IMG/VR virus record: IMGVR_UViG_3300048927_000250
Location: 124,001 to 188,000 of that record
Strand: one strand, 5' to 3'
DNA length: 64,000 nt
Origin: a virus
Positions 1 through 8,805 of the stretch are shown here, one piece after another. Every line of letters starts with the position of its first letter. Position 1 is the stretch's first letter. The position numbers and the translations under genes are program-made. A model generated the notes under the pieces. The model saw only the letters and a program-made list of their open reading frames with translations, was not told where the DNA came from and ran no database searches.

Positions 1-1308
1 CGGTAAGCCACGCATCGCCGATGGAATCAGCGCGTAGAGTACCGGTAAAAGGTAGAACTGGCTCAGCGGTTCCCAGTCGTAGGACTTGTCCCACAACTTG
101 ATGACCGAGGCCGGGTCTACGGTATTGTTATCAAACATCTGCCAGACCATGGCTTCCAGTAAAGACAGGTTCGTGGTGTCACGGTCGTAGAAGGCCTTAC
201 TGAGGATGTAGTAACCATCCGCCATCACCGCTGGGATATCCCGTGAACCGTCAGTGTTAGGTTCTGGTGGTGGCGGTAAGCCACGTTCCGCCCAACTCTG
301 TCCTTCCGTGATGTCCCCTGCCCGCGCATTCGGTGGGTAGACCACATCGTACAGACCGGAATAACGAATCCCGCCGTAATACGGGTTACGGTGGAACAGC
401 CGGGTTGACAGCAACTTGATTTGTTTGTCTGCACGTTTCAAGGTACGGGGACGCAAATCCACGATGGCATCAAAGAGGGTTACCGGTAAGCGTTGACGGT
501 CATCCATCACCGTAGGTTTGTTCAACCCTCGGGTAAAGACTTCCGTTACCTTATCCCCAAAGCAGGTATCGACGAAGGTGGTCAGGAACGGGTCGTATAC
601 CCGGTCAAAGCCCGGGACCAACAACGTACTGAATTCCCGGTCGATATACTGGTTCAGGTATTCCTGCGGCAGGGCCTCACGCATCTCGAGTAACTGAACG
701 TACTGTTCGTGGGCTTCGGTGGTAATCAGCGGGTTAATGCCGGTATCCAGGAAGTCACGGACGAAGTAGTATTCACGCACCGTCTTCTCAATCAGGTCCT
801 GATGGTCCTCAGGGGTCAGGTACTGTTTGAGGGTGTACTCGATAGAGTAGGTGGTCTGGGTGAAGATGGTTTTCTGTTCCACCGGGGAAATCACGATGAA
901 CAGACCAGGACGCCCGTCACCCAGGTCAGCGATAAACATGTCACCTGGGTTCGGAATCACCCCTGGGTACATGTTCGCTCGACCCCGGGCTTCGAACTCC
1001 GTTGCCTCGACGTTATAGGTCGGGTTAACCGGAATCGGGTCAGTAACCTTCAGTTCCAAATCGTTGATACGTTTGTACTGTTGGTTGATGGCTAAACGGC
1101 TGTCTTGCTGTGCCGCTGTCTCGCCGTCGCCCCCTAATACCTGGGAGAACCAAGTAACCACCCAACGACGGCCCTCAATGGCCGTCAGCAGCGTTTTCAG
1201 CGGAATAACCTGCGTATCTACCGGGACGCCTTTATAGGGCGTAGGATTGAGCACAGGCTGTTCTGGCTTAGGGATGGGCACGGACTCATCAACATCGAAT
1301 AAGGACAT
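1..1308 (-). CDS. Virion structural protein, 3' end outside window
   Basis: An open frame runs without a stop from an ATG at 1308 to the left edge of the window (436 codons seen), so the C-terminus is missing. The translation begins MSLFDVDESVPIPKPEQP. It contains mixed alpha/beta sequence with many aromatic residues and no catalytic motif that I recognise. It lies 12 bases downstream of the 510-residue gene in the same orientation and belongs to the virion-gene block at this end. A structural role (tail or baseplate type) is inferred only from context and composition. Confidence 0.75.
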   Translation of the reverse strand, partial: MSLFDVDESVPIPKPEQPVLNPTPYKGVPVDTQVIPLKTLLTAIEGRRWVVTWFSQVLGGDGETAAQQDSRLAINQQYKRINDLELKVTDPIPVNPTYNVEATEFEARGRANMYPGVIPNPGDMFIADLGDGRPGLFIVISPVEQKTIFTQTTYSIEYTLKQYLTPEDHQDLIEKTVREYYFVRDFLDTGINPLITTEAHEQYVQLLEMREALPQEYLNQYIDREFSTLLVPGFDRVYDPFLTTFVDTCFGDKVTEVFTRGLNKPTVMDDRQRLPVTLFDAIVDLRPRTLKRADKQIKLLSTRLFHRNPYYGGIRYSGLYDVVYPPNARAGDITEGQSWAERGLPPPPEPNTDGSRDIPAVMADGYYILSKAFYDRDTTNLSLLEAMVWQMFDNNTVDPASVIKLWDKSYDWEPLSQFYLLPVLYALIPSAMRGLP

Positions 1309-1320
1309 GGTAAAACCCCA

Positions 1321-2853
1321 TTAAGTAAGATTGGCAACGATAACCATGTTCATCACCGTAGGCCACACGACCCGGGGACCGAACAGTTTCGCATCCGTTT
1401 GTTTCAGGTACTGAATACAGCGCCACCATTCATCGTCAGGAATCCAGATGTTCTTGAGCGACTTCGGCAGTAACCCCTGATTGTACATCTCGGGTTCCAG
1501 TACCGTGAAGATAAGGTTCGCCCACTCCGGGTTAGACCGTAAGGTATCGGTCGCCTCTTTGGTGAGGAACGCCAACTGGGTGTACAGGTTAATGCGCAGG
1601 TGATGGACGTCCGTGAGTTTCAACGGCACCGTGCTACGGACCACCAGGTTCTCATCGACGTACAACCGACTGGAATCCAGAGGGCGGTCCCCGATATAGA
1701 GGACGATGTTGACCACGGACTGGGTACGCTTGGTGAGCCCCTTATGGTCTTTGGTCATAATCCCCAACAGTTTCTCATTCCAGGTGAACCCCGGGATGTT
1801 CTTCAAGTCGAGGACCATCGTCGGGTCGTCTTTCACCTGAATCATGAACTGCACCAGGTTCGTCAAGTCATGTCCGATTTGGGTCGGCCAGAACTCATCG
1901 AAGAACGGGATAATCATCCCACCGCGAGAGTTGTGGTTCTTAAACCCGGCGGCTTCCATCAACTGATGGTAACGGGACATGGACTTACTCGCCGCTCCCC
2001 AGATTTCACCCGGGTCGTAGATGACGTTGTCGGGACGAAACTTCTTCGGCACCAACTGGTTGTGAATCACCAACGGGTAACCGAGCACCAGTTCAATCGG
2101 GCGCTCCCACTGAAACTTAAAGGTAAAGGAAACCTCGTAAGTGTGGGTGTCTTGTTTCTTCTCTTCTACCGGCACCTGGGAGAAATCGAAATAGCCCAGG
2201 ATATCGAGTTCGTTCTCTTTGAACGCCCATTCCGGTTGGGTCCCGGCTTGCGTAGTCAGGACGGTGTTCGGCTGAATGGCGTGAGCCTGTAACCAGTCCG
2301 GGAGCGTTGTTCCCTCGGGAGCCACCGCCTCTTTCATTTTGTGGAACTGCTCCAGGAACAACAGAATCAGTTTCGGTACCACAAACTTGTAACTGGACTG
2401 GAATGACCCGTCTTTCCAGGCGAGCCCCAACTTACGGCGCATTCCGGTCTGCCAGTCTTTCGCCTTGTTGAGGTCCACCACACGGTAGCGGAATGACAAC
2501 GTGGTTTCGACGTGCTCATACACCGGTTGCAACCAGACAGGGAGCTTGGGGTCTTTCCAGATGGTTTTCTTGTCGTCGTACACAAAGGGGATATTGAACA
2601 AATACTCGTCCTTTATCTCCTCTTCTACCGTTACCTGCACTTTGTCGTAGATGGACATCTTGGCAGGTTCGGTATTACGATTGTTGGTCAGGAGGGTTCG
2701 ATAGGTAGGAATCCCATCGTTCTGTCCGGCGTATTCAATGAAGGTGTCTTCCGGGATACCGGTCGAATTGATAATACTCCGGATAATGTTCATGTTCGTC
2801 GGACGCGTCACCGACTCGTACACATCCGGAATTCCATAGTTCAGCTGTGGCAT
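1321..2853 (-). CDS. Virion structural protein, unrecognised
   Basis: A 510-residue protein, rich in Trp, Pro and aromatic residues and without signal peptide or membrane segment. I recognise no enzyme motif. It lies directly upstream of the partial gene at the window edge (12-base gap), so the two are probably co-transcribed. A hairpin at 2899-2926 separates it from the preceding gene. The size, composition and setting next to head and tail genes suggest a structural protein such as a baseplate or tail component; this is inference. Confidence 0.7.
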   Translation of the reverse strand: MPQLNYGIPDVYESVTRPTNMNIIRSIINSTGIPEDTFIEYAGQNDGIPTYRTLLTNNRNTEPAKMSIYDKVQVTVEEEIKDEYLFNIPFVYDDKKTIWKDPKLPVWLQPVYEHVETTLSFRYRVVDLNKAKDWQTGMRRKLGLAWKDGSFQSSYKFVVPKLILLFLEQFHKMKEAVAPEGTTLPDWLQAHAIQPNTVLTTQAGTQPEWAFKENELDILGYFDFSQVPVEEKKQDTHTYEVSFTFKFQWERPIELVLGYPLVIHNQLVPKKFRPDNVIYDPGEIWGAASKSMSRYHQLMEAAGFKNHNSRGGMIIPFFDEFWPTQIGHDLTNLVQFMIQVKDDPTMVLDLKNIPGFTWNEKLLGIMTKDHKGLTKRTQSVVNIVLYIGDRPLDSSRLYVDENLVVRSTVPLKLTDVHHLRINLYTQLAFLTKEATDTLRSNPEWANLIFTVLEPEMYNQGLLPKSLKNIWIPDDEWWRCIQYLKQTDAKLFGPRVVWPTVMNMVIVANLT

Positions 2854-2898
2854 GGTGCACGCGCTCCTCTAAGCAGTCTCATAGAAAGCAGCATAAAG

Positions 2899-2926
2899 CC
2901 CTCTCCTGCCAAAAAGCAGGAGAGGG
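2899..2926 (-). terminator. Hairpin terminator after the 480-residue gene
   Basis: A perfect 11-bp stem (CCCTCTCCTGC / GCAGGAGAGGG) with a 6-base loop lies just past the stop of the 2934-4376 gene. The following minus-strand sequence is only modestly T-rich, so terminator function is likely but not certain. Confidence 0.6.
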
Positions 2927-2933
2927 GGCAGTA

Positions 2934-4376
2934 TTACTCGGCTAAGCCAACGTAGTCGCCGTTAAGCGGCAGGAAGGTCGGTTCTACATCAATGGTCACG
3001 TCGTTCAGGCCCAGCATCTGGAGCGCCGTACGTACCGCGACAGTGACGCTTTCACCCACCACTTCACCAGCCACGTTAAAGGTGTTGCTCATGGCGTGGA
3101 AGCTTGGGGATTTCAGTTCACGTTGAATGAACGTCACCAGGCCCTGTTCTACTGCTGCGACACGGTTGGTGCCACGCAGCACAACGCGCAGTGCACTGGT
3201 ACCTTTCACATTGAAGTAGAAGGCATCACTTGCGCTTGCGGCGGCTGTGGTGTTTGATTTTTCTGCGAGTGGCGCGGTTTGGGCCAGCTTTGCGAGCTCG
3301 GAGCGAATCGACAAAGGCTTTCCCGCTGGAGGAATCTCCACCTCCGGGGCATTCGGACCACCCACCGCACGTTTACCCGCTACCGACGCCAACCAGATAC
3401 GCCATGAACCACCGTTACCGGCCAGAGGGAATTTGACCCATTCCAGTTTACCGTTCAGGTAATGGAGTGCGCCTTCCATGTGGACCACGTCTTTTGGCAG
3501 GTAGGTACCTTCAAACGGGTCGCGTTTCGGGTCGATGATGATACCACGGAAACGAACGTCGTACGCGCGCGCTGCTTCTTCGCGGTCACGGTCGTAGTTG
3601 AAGTCTTCCGGTTTGATAGCGGCAGGACTCAGTGCTACCGGTGCAGGTGTTCCCTGAGGGTCACCCAGTTGGGTTTCACGGGTCAGAGCGTTAGACGCGC
3701 TGTCTGCTTCACCGTAGGCTGCCAGGATTTCAGCAATCTTCGGAGCCGGGTGTTCAACGACCTGGTCAAGCTGAGGAATCTGGAAGCCTGGGAAGGTCAG
3801 ACTGAACATGGTCTGAATATCCGCGGCCGTTAACATGCGCACACCTGGGTTCTGACCTTTGGCGTCCTGGACCGGCGCAACCTGAAGCATTTCCCACTTC
3901 TCAGCCGCAGCATTGATGCGAGCAATCGCGTTGTACACGTTAGTGGCACGAGCAATGTGACCACGTTCCAGCGGCAGGCTGAAAATCAGACCATCCGCAG
4001 AATCACGCAGTTGGAACACCGCCGACTGGGAATCACCCACGGCCACGAACTTCAGTTGCGCGTCACCTTCACCTACTACGGTGTCGTTCAGTTCAGCCAA
4101 CAGGAGAGCGTGCGGGTCAGTGACCTCCTCCAGCTGTACGTCGCTTAACAGTGCAGCTTCGTTCAGTGCATCGGTCAGCATCTCAAGGATAGCTGCATCA
4201 GGGGTTGACTTCAGGAAATCTTTAGCGCGGACAGTAATGCCATGTCCGGCGTCACCCAGACGGAAAGACGGAAGAGCGGTAACCAGTTGCTCACGTGTCA
4301 CTTCGTCAAAGAGTTGGAGCTCTGGGCTGTCAATCAACTCGCCCTGACTGTTAAATACCGTAAAGATAATTTTCAT
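2934..4376 (-). CDS. Virion protein, unrecognised (480 aa)
   Basis: A 480-residue protein starting MKIIFTVFNSQGELIDSPE. The frame stays open upstream to 4487, but that extension would run through the terminator hairpin at 4456-4479, so I place the start at the ATG at 4376. The sequence is Ala/Val rich, with a low-complexity Ala/Ser stretch near the middle of the C-terminal half. There is no recognisable catalytic motif. It lies immediately after the two internal head protein genes and is probably another capsid or internal head component; the role is inference. Confidence 0.7.
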   Translation of the reverse strand: MKIIFTVFNSQGELIDSPELQLFDEVTREQLVTALPSFRLGDAGHGITVRAKDFLKSTPDAAILEMLTDALNEAALLSDVQLEEVTDPHALLLAELNDTVVGEGDAQLKFVAVGDSQSAVFQLRDSADGLIFSLPLERGHIARATNVYNAIARINAAAEKWEMLQVAPVQDAKGQNPGVRMLTAADIQTMFSLTFPGFQIPQLDQVVEHPAPKIAEILAAYGEADSASNALTRETQLGDPQGTPAPVALSPAAIKPEDFNYDRDREEAARAYDVRFRGIIIDPKRDPFEGTYLPKDVVHMEGALHYLNGKLEWVKFPLAGNGGSWRIWLASVAGKRAVGGPNAPEVEIPPAGKPLSIRSELAKLAQTAPLAEKSNTTAAASASDAFYFNVKGTSALRVVLRGTNRVAAVEQGLVTFIQRELKSPSFHAMSNTFNVAGEVVGESVTVAVRTALQMLGLNDVTIDVEPTFLPLNGDYVGLAE

Positions 4377-4455
4377 TCTTAATGTTCCATTTAGAAAGGA
4401 AAGGAATGGTAGGTTGTTCAAACCATTTCCTGGTGGTGTAAAAAAAGAAAATAAA

Positions 4456-4479
4456 ACAAGGGGGCCGAAGCCCCCTTGT
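4456..4479 (-). terminator. Intrinsic terminator after internal head protein gene
   Basis: A GC-rich stem (ACAAGGGGG / CCCCCTTGT) with a CCGAAG-type loop is followed on the minus strand by a long T-rich tract. It follows the stop of the 4502-5851 gene. The CGAA loop recurs in other terminators of this window. Confidence 0.8.
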
Positions 4480-4501
4480 TCAAGCACTTACCGCAGACGA
4501 A

Positions 4502-5851
4502 TTAAGCTTCGTACTGAGACAGCGCTTTAGAGCCAGCGGCCATTGCAGCACGGAACACAGCGCAGCTGTGAGCAGTGAATGCAGTGTACGGCTCTTTGGT
4601 CCAGGTGACGTAGGAAGAACCGTACTGAACGGCCAGACGGGTGCAAGACTGGTTTTCCTGGTTGACTTTATCTTCGTCAACCTTACGGCTACCAATTTTG
4701 TCCGCTGCTTTGCGCACGTTCTCGCCAGCTTTTTCCATGTCCTTCAGGCCTTTGCCTTCGGTGTAACGCTTCATGGTTTCGCAACCACGGATAACTTCTT
4801 CCGCGATGTCGACAACCTGTGCAGGCGTCAGCACGTCCAGGCTGGCTTCTTCTGGGTCTTTCTGGTCTTTCTTCGTGTCCGCCATGAACACGGTAGAAGA
4901 TTGCAGACGACGCGCGAAGTCACGGCTGTCACCGTCAACGCTACCAGACCAGGTAGAGCAGAAGATGGTTTTACCGCCCAGGATTGGGTCAGATTCAGTC
5001 AGCTTGGTGTCTTTGCTGCTGAAACGGCTGTCAGAAGAAGACTTGTCAGCGTCAGCATCTTTAGACATGTTCTTAAACATGGTGTGGATGTGACCGTTCA
5101 GTTTCTTCAGACCGTCTTTCGCGTCTTCCGGGTCAAAGCTGTTCAGGCTGTCCGCCAGCTTCTCACCGATTTTCGCTACTTCCGGGCAATACTTGGTTGC
5201 CAGGGAGTTCAACGCGCCGTTGATGTCGCGCAGACCAGAAACCAGCTCAGCGCCGTTCTTAACCGGTTTGTCAGCGTAAGAAATCAGACGAGCAACAGAG
5301 CCGCTCACTTCGAATTTCTTCTCTTTAGAGTGCTTACCGGTCATGCCGCCAGCACGCTTTTTCAGGTCTTCGGCAGAACGCTTCAGCGCAGACAGACGAG
5401 AAGTCATTTTACGCCAGAAGGATTTCAGACGCTCGATGATTTTCTTAATCATGCGCTTGATGGTTTCGATGATGTTGCGAACAACTTCACGGAAGCCTTC
5501 AGTTGACACTTTAGAACCGATGTAGCTCTCAACCGCAGGCATCACGGTTTCAGCGCTTTCATCAGAACCGGCAGTCGCCAGGTCAGCAACCTGTTCAGCC
5601 AGAGCAACTTCACCTTCAGTTGCGCCGTCTTCTTTCTGGTTGATACCCTGCTCGATGTAATCGGCAGTTTCTTCGGTTTTGTCAGCCACGTCTTGCAGAC
5701 GGTAGACTTCGTCGAGCTCAGCGTCGGCCGCAGCCAAATCATTCGCTTGCTCTTCGACAATCAGTTCTGCTTCTTCGTTGCTGACTTCCGGCCAGCCCTC
5801 ATTAGAAACCTGAGAACCATAACCACGCAGACCACTTGAAATACGACCCAT
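4502..5851 (-). CDS. Internal head protein with putative cleaved propeptide
   Basis: A 449-residue protein starting MGRISSGLRG. I choose the ATG at 5851 because a GGAG ribosome-binding site sits about 9 bases before it and the paralogue next door also begins MGR. The first 118 or so residues are strongly acidic. They contain AVE|S (106-108) and STE|G (116-118), which fit the (A/S/G)-X-E cleavage rule known for the head protease of phiKZ-like phages. Right after them comes a cationic amphipathic helix (about 120-148, rich in K, R, I, W). The rest is Lys/Asp-rich helical sequence. Length, architecture and neighbours fit the inner body/ejected head proteins of this phage group (phiKZ gp93/gp95-like). 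Cleavage is inferred. Confidence 0.7.
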   Translation of the reverse strand: MGRISSGLRGYGSQVSNEGWPEVSNEEAELIVEEQANDLAAADAELDEVYRLQDVADKTEETADYIEQGINQKEDGATEGEVALAEQVADLATAGSDESAETVMPAVESYIGSKVSTEGFREVVRNIIETIKRMIKKIIERLKSFWRKMTSRLSALKRSAEDLKKRAGGMTGKHSKEKKFEVSGSVARLISYADKPVKNGAELVSGLRDINGALNSLATKYCPEVAKIGEKLADSLNSFDPEDAKDGLKKLNGHIHTMFKNMSKDADADKSSSDSRFSSKDTKLTESDPILGGKTIFCSTWSGSVDGDSRDFARRLQSSTVFMADTKKDQKDPEEASLDVLTPAQVVDIAEEVIRGCETMKRYTEGKGLKDMEKAGENVRKAADKIGSRKVDEDKVNQENQSCTRLAVQYGSSYVTWTKEPYTAFTAHSCAVFRAAMAAGSKALSQYEA

Positions 5852-5880
5852 TTGGGTAATCTCCATTACAAATTGAGAAA

Positions 5881-5904
5881 GGTAGGGAAAACGTTTTCCC
5901 TACC
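5881..5904 (-). terminator. Palindromic hairpin between the two internal head protein genes
   Basis: A perfect inverted repeat, GGTAGGGAAAAC followed by GTTTTCCCTACC, lies between the stop of the 5943-7319 gene and the ribosome-binding site of the next gene. It could terminate the upstream transcript, or act as a processing or attenuating element that sets the ratio of the two paralogues. Confidence 0.6.
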
Positions 5905-5942
5905 ATTTAACCAGAATCCTCGAACGCATGAGCGCTATAGGA

Positions 5943-7319
5943 TTAGTACGCGCTCAGAGAACGGTTGCAGTAGTTCAGCGTGTTTTTACCAACGCTCATG
6001 AACACACCGCTCAGTTTCGCAGACGGCTCGTCAATCAGCAGACGCGCAGCTGGGATGATGCGACGGATGTCAGACAGAATCGCAGACATGCCTTCTTTTG
6101 CATCACCGTCGTTGGCTTCACGCTCAACGTGGTCGCCAGCCTGGTCAAGGTTCTTGTGCGCTTCTTCGCTCTTAGCGAATTTACGCTTGTAACCTTCGAT
6201 GATGTCAGCCATCTTGATGACTGCATCGCAGATGCTGATAATCTGCTGGGTGGTCGCGGTATCAACGCTGACAGAAGAATCATCAACGTCTTTCGCCAGT
6301 ACGCCGGTCACAGTCGTTTTACGACGGGCCAGGGCATCGGCAGCGCCTTTGATTTTGTCTGCTGCGCCAGTAGCGCCAGCGCCTGCCGGTGCGAAGCACA
6401 CGAAGATAGCCTGGTTACCCGGCATCTGCTCGGTACGACGCAGAGTCAGACCTTCGCCGATTTCACCGAAGCCAGTAGCTTTCGCATCCGGAACGTCTTT
6501 GCTGAACAGCTGAGTATCAGGGTTCAGGTCAGCCGCCGCTTTCACCAGGTTGTCACCCAGAGAAGACAGAGACGCTTCGTCGCTGAACTTAGCAGCTTCG
6601 ATAGCTTTCAGGATGTTGTCCGCAACTTCGATGGACTTAGGCTGTACGGTTTCGAACAGCTTACCAGCGGTGTCAGCAGCAGTGTTCAGCGCAGTGGCCA
6701 GACCCTGTGCACCCGGGAACTTACCGTCGAGGCCCAGCACTTTGTTCGCTGCGACAACTTCGATTTTCTTCTCTTTAGCCACAGACGTGGTTTTCTGAGC
6801 GCGTTCACGGATAGACTGTGCGTTGGATTTCAGACGCGGAGCCGCAGCCCAGGTCTTTTCCCACCAGGTTTTCAACTTGGCGCGCATTTTCTTGAACCAG
6901 GCTTTCAGCTTCTGCCACCAGTTTTTGATGGTAGCTTTCAGGCCTTCAACCGCTACGCGAGTAGACTGCGCAGAACGGCCAGAGTCAGAGAACGATTCAA
7001 CCGATACAGACATCGCATCTTCGATACCGTGTACGCGGTTCAGGATGTTAAGCAGACGAGCAGACTCAACGGAGATACCACCGTTTTCCTGGGCTTCTTC
7101 CAGGATTTCGATGACTTCCGGATAAGTCTCAGTCATTGCTTCAGTCAGCATTTCGCCTTCCGGCTCAACTTCGTTCAGCTGTGCTTCGACTTCATCCATT
7201 TCTTCCAGGGCAGTACGGGTGTCCAGTTCAATCTGGGCAGCCTGTGCCTGTTCCTGGTCGATGGAGCCACCGTAGTTTTCAACAGACGGTGCGCCAAGTG
7301 TGCGAGCTAATCTTCCCAT
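5943..7319 (-). CDS. Internal head protein, paralogue of the downstream gene
   Basis: A 458-residue protein starting MGRLARTLGA with an AGAGG ribosome-binding site. Its plan matches the neighbouring 449-residue protein: an acidic N-terminal region, cleavage-like motifs SVE|S (106-108) and AVE|G (123-125), then a Trp/Lys-rich amphipathic helix (about 127-154) and a helical body with KEKK(I/F)EV in both paralogues. This suggests tandem duplication followed by divergence. In phiKZ-like virions such proteins are abundant, processed by the prohead protease and packed inside the head, and some are injected with the DNA. The specific role here is inferred from architecture. Confidence 0.7.
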   Translation of the reverse strand: MGRLARTLGAPSVENYGGSIDQEQAQAAQIELDTRTALEEMDEVEAQLNEVEPEGEMLTEAMTETYPEVIEILEEAQENGGISVESARLLNILNRVHGIEDAMSVSVESFSDSGRSAQSTRVAVEGLKATIKNWWQKLKAWFKKMRAKLKTWWEKTWAAAPRLKSNAQSIRERAQKTTSVAKEKKIEVVAANKVLGLDGKFPGAQGLATALNTAADTAGKLFETVQPKSIEVADNILKAIEAAKFSDEASLSSLGDNLVKAAADLNPDTQLFSKDVPDAKATGFGEIGEGLTLRRTEQMPGNQAIFVCFAPAGAGATGAADKIKGAADALARRKTTVTGVLAKDVDDSSVSVDTATTQQIISICDAVIKMADIIEGYKRKFAKSEEAHKNLDQAGDHVEREANDGDAKEGMSAILSDIRRIIPAARLLIDEPSAKLSGVFMSVGKNTLNYCNRSLSAY

Positions 7320-7346
7320 TTTTCAAATAACCTCTTGCAAGAGTGT

Positions 7347-7874
7347 TTAGTTTACGGCTTTTGCATCACCGTCGAATTGGCCGAAGATGATATTCAAAGT
7401 ACATACCATGTCGGTAAAGCCATCCGGGTGCTTCAGCCAGTGCCACATATAATCCTCTACGGGTACGTGTAACAGACTGATAAGCTTCGGGGTGTGTCGA
7501 CCGGGACGGAACTTACTCGCGCCATCAGAACGCTCATAACGAATACATTCCCAGCGACTGGTAAGCGCCATCGGGCGACGACCGGTACTGATGTACTGCA
7601 AGGTATCTTCGAGCAGAGCCCGCATATGGATAGTCATGCGCGGGTTCTTCTCATTGGCTTCCAGCCAGTCACGCAAATAACCGAACAGGTCTAACGCACG
7701 ATTGATAATCTTGCGGCGGAACTGCCAGGTGTTGCACTCGCTGGAAATGGACAGGCGCACTTTGTGGTACGCCTCCACGACAAGGGCGTCCGCTTCGATA
7801 CCAGATTTAATCCCGTCGTATAACGGGGACTGGAAACCGCAGGGGGACACCTGGTACGAAACTAACATGGCCAT
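7347..7874 (-). CDS. Hypothetical protein in virion block (175 aa)
   Basis: A 175-residue soluble, mostly helical protein starting MAMLVSYQVSPCG. It has no recognisable motif. It lies 10 bases after the 302-residue gene and 27 bases before the internal head protein gene, in one orientation, so it is probably part of the same late operon. A structural or assembly role is inferred from position only. Confidence 0.6.
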   Translation of the reverse strand: MAMLVSYQVSPCGFQSPLYDGIKSGIEADALVVEAYHKVRLSISSECNTWQFRRKIINRALDLFGYLRDWLEANEKNPRMTIHMRALLEDTLQYISTGRRPMALTSRWECIRYERSDGASKFRPGRHTPKLISLLHVPVEDYMWHWLKHPDGFTDMVCTLNIIFGQFDGDAKAVN

Positions 7875-7884
7875 CGTTTACTCC

Positions 7885-8793
7885 TTAACTGGCGACGCCG
7901 TATTCTTTCTCCAGACGCACAACCTCGTAGTTAAGGTTACGCAGGCGCTCTTCGGTGACTTTAATCACCTTATCACTGGCCGCATCGCTGTTCCCTTCAC
8001 GGGCAGCACGCAGCTGGGCCAAACGCAGTTCCAGACACGCACGTTCATCACGCGCTTCCTGAAGGACTGCCGCCTGGTGTTCTACCCAACGGGAGCCGAA
8101 GAACCAGATGATGTCAGAAATAACCGGAACGAAGCCCAGACCCAGTGGGTCGAGTTTGCGTGCACCGGTTACCGACTCCACTGCTTCTACTTTACTCTCG
8201 TCGAACACGATGTCCGGAACGCTGTCAATCTTCGCCAGAATCTTTGGCATCGGTTCAGCGAACAGCTTAATCAGACGCGCAAAGGACACGGCGTTTTCTT
8301 CCAGCCACTTCACTTCACCCGCTTTGAACGCCGGAGTCGAGTCAATGCCTTTGAACGCCGCCGGGGTTTCTTTGCTGTAAGTATAGTGGAGCACGCGACG
8401 GGAATAACGAGAGACGAAGCCAATCAGGGAAATCACACGCAGCAAGGTCGCCTTCTGATAGGTCAGACCCAACTTCGCGGCAGAGCCCTTGAAGTGGTTC
8501 TCAATCGCTTTCTCGAGGTACGGGAAGCCTTCCGTCAGAGAAGACAGTACCAGCGTGGTCGTTTCCACGTAGTTGGTACGTGAGCCGGTTTCCTGGCGGA
8601 AGCGGTCGTTGAAACGTTTCACCTCGGTGGTGTGGAACGCAGACGGCCCCTGGTAACCTGCGAACTGTACGGCATCTTTGTACGGTTGCAGGGCGTCGTT
8701 GATTAACGACTCCTTGGTGTTCTCCAAGGTTTCCATGATGCGCCCTTTGTCCAACGTCGGGGTGAGGAACGCAAAGAAGTTCTTGATACTCAT
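7885..8793 (-). CDS. Virion-block protein, unrecognised (302 aa)
   Basis: A 302-residue protein starting MSIKNFFAFLTP, with a GGAG ribosome-binding site. It is largely alpha-helical with a predicted coiled coil at the C-terminus (about residues 245-300, rich in E, R, L and A). There is one hydrophobic stretch near 225-240 but no convincing signal peptide. It sits between two head-type genes in the late block, 12 bases after the 368-residue gene. Function unknown; it is probably a head or internal protein. Confidence 0.6.
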   Translation of the reverse strand: MSIKNFFAFLTPTLDKGRIMETLENTKESLINDALQPYKDAVQFAGYQGPSAFHTTEVKRFNDRFRQETGSRTNYVETTTLVLSSLTEGFPYLEKAIENHFKGSAAKLGLTYQKATLLRVISLIGFVSRYSRRVLHYTYSKETPAAFKGIDSTPAFKAGEVKWLEENAVSFARLIKLFAEPMPKILAKIDSVPDIVFDESKVEAVESVTGARKLDPLGLGFVPVISDIIWFFGSRWVEHQAAVLQEARDERACLELRLAQLRAAREGNSDAASDKVIKVTEERLRNLNYEVVRLEKEYGVAS

Positions 8794-8805
8794 CGGGGGT
8801 CTCCG

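Noticed and set aside
1600-2292. A 230-codon plus-strand open frame.
   Set aside because: It is the antisense of the 510-residue virion gene, with no start signal, and no other plus-strand gene lies nearby.
4377-4487. N-terminal extension of the 480-residue virion protein.
   Set aside because: It reads through the terminator hairpin at 4456-4479 and gives an unlikely peptide.
4568-5506. A 312-codon plus-strand open frame.
   Set aside because: It is the antisense shadow of the 449-residue head protein. The translation has a low-complexity, antisense-like composition and no start signal.
5928-7310. A 460-codon open frame on the plus strand.
   Set aside because: It lies exactly opposite the internal head protein gene, whose codon choice leaves the antisense frame open. 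It has no ribosome-binding site, and its Arg/Phe/Val-heavy translation does not look like a protein.
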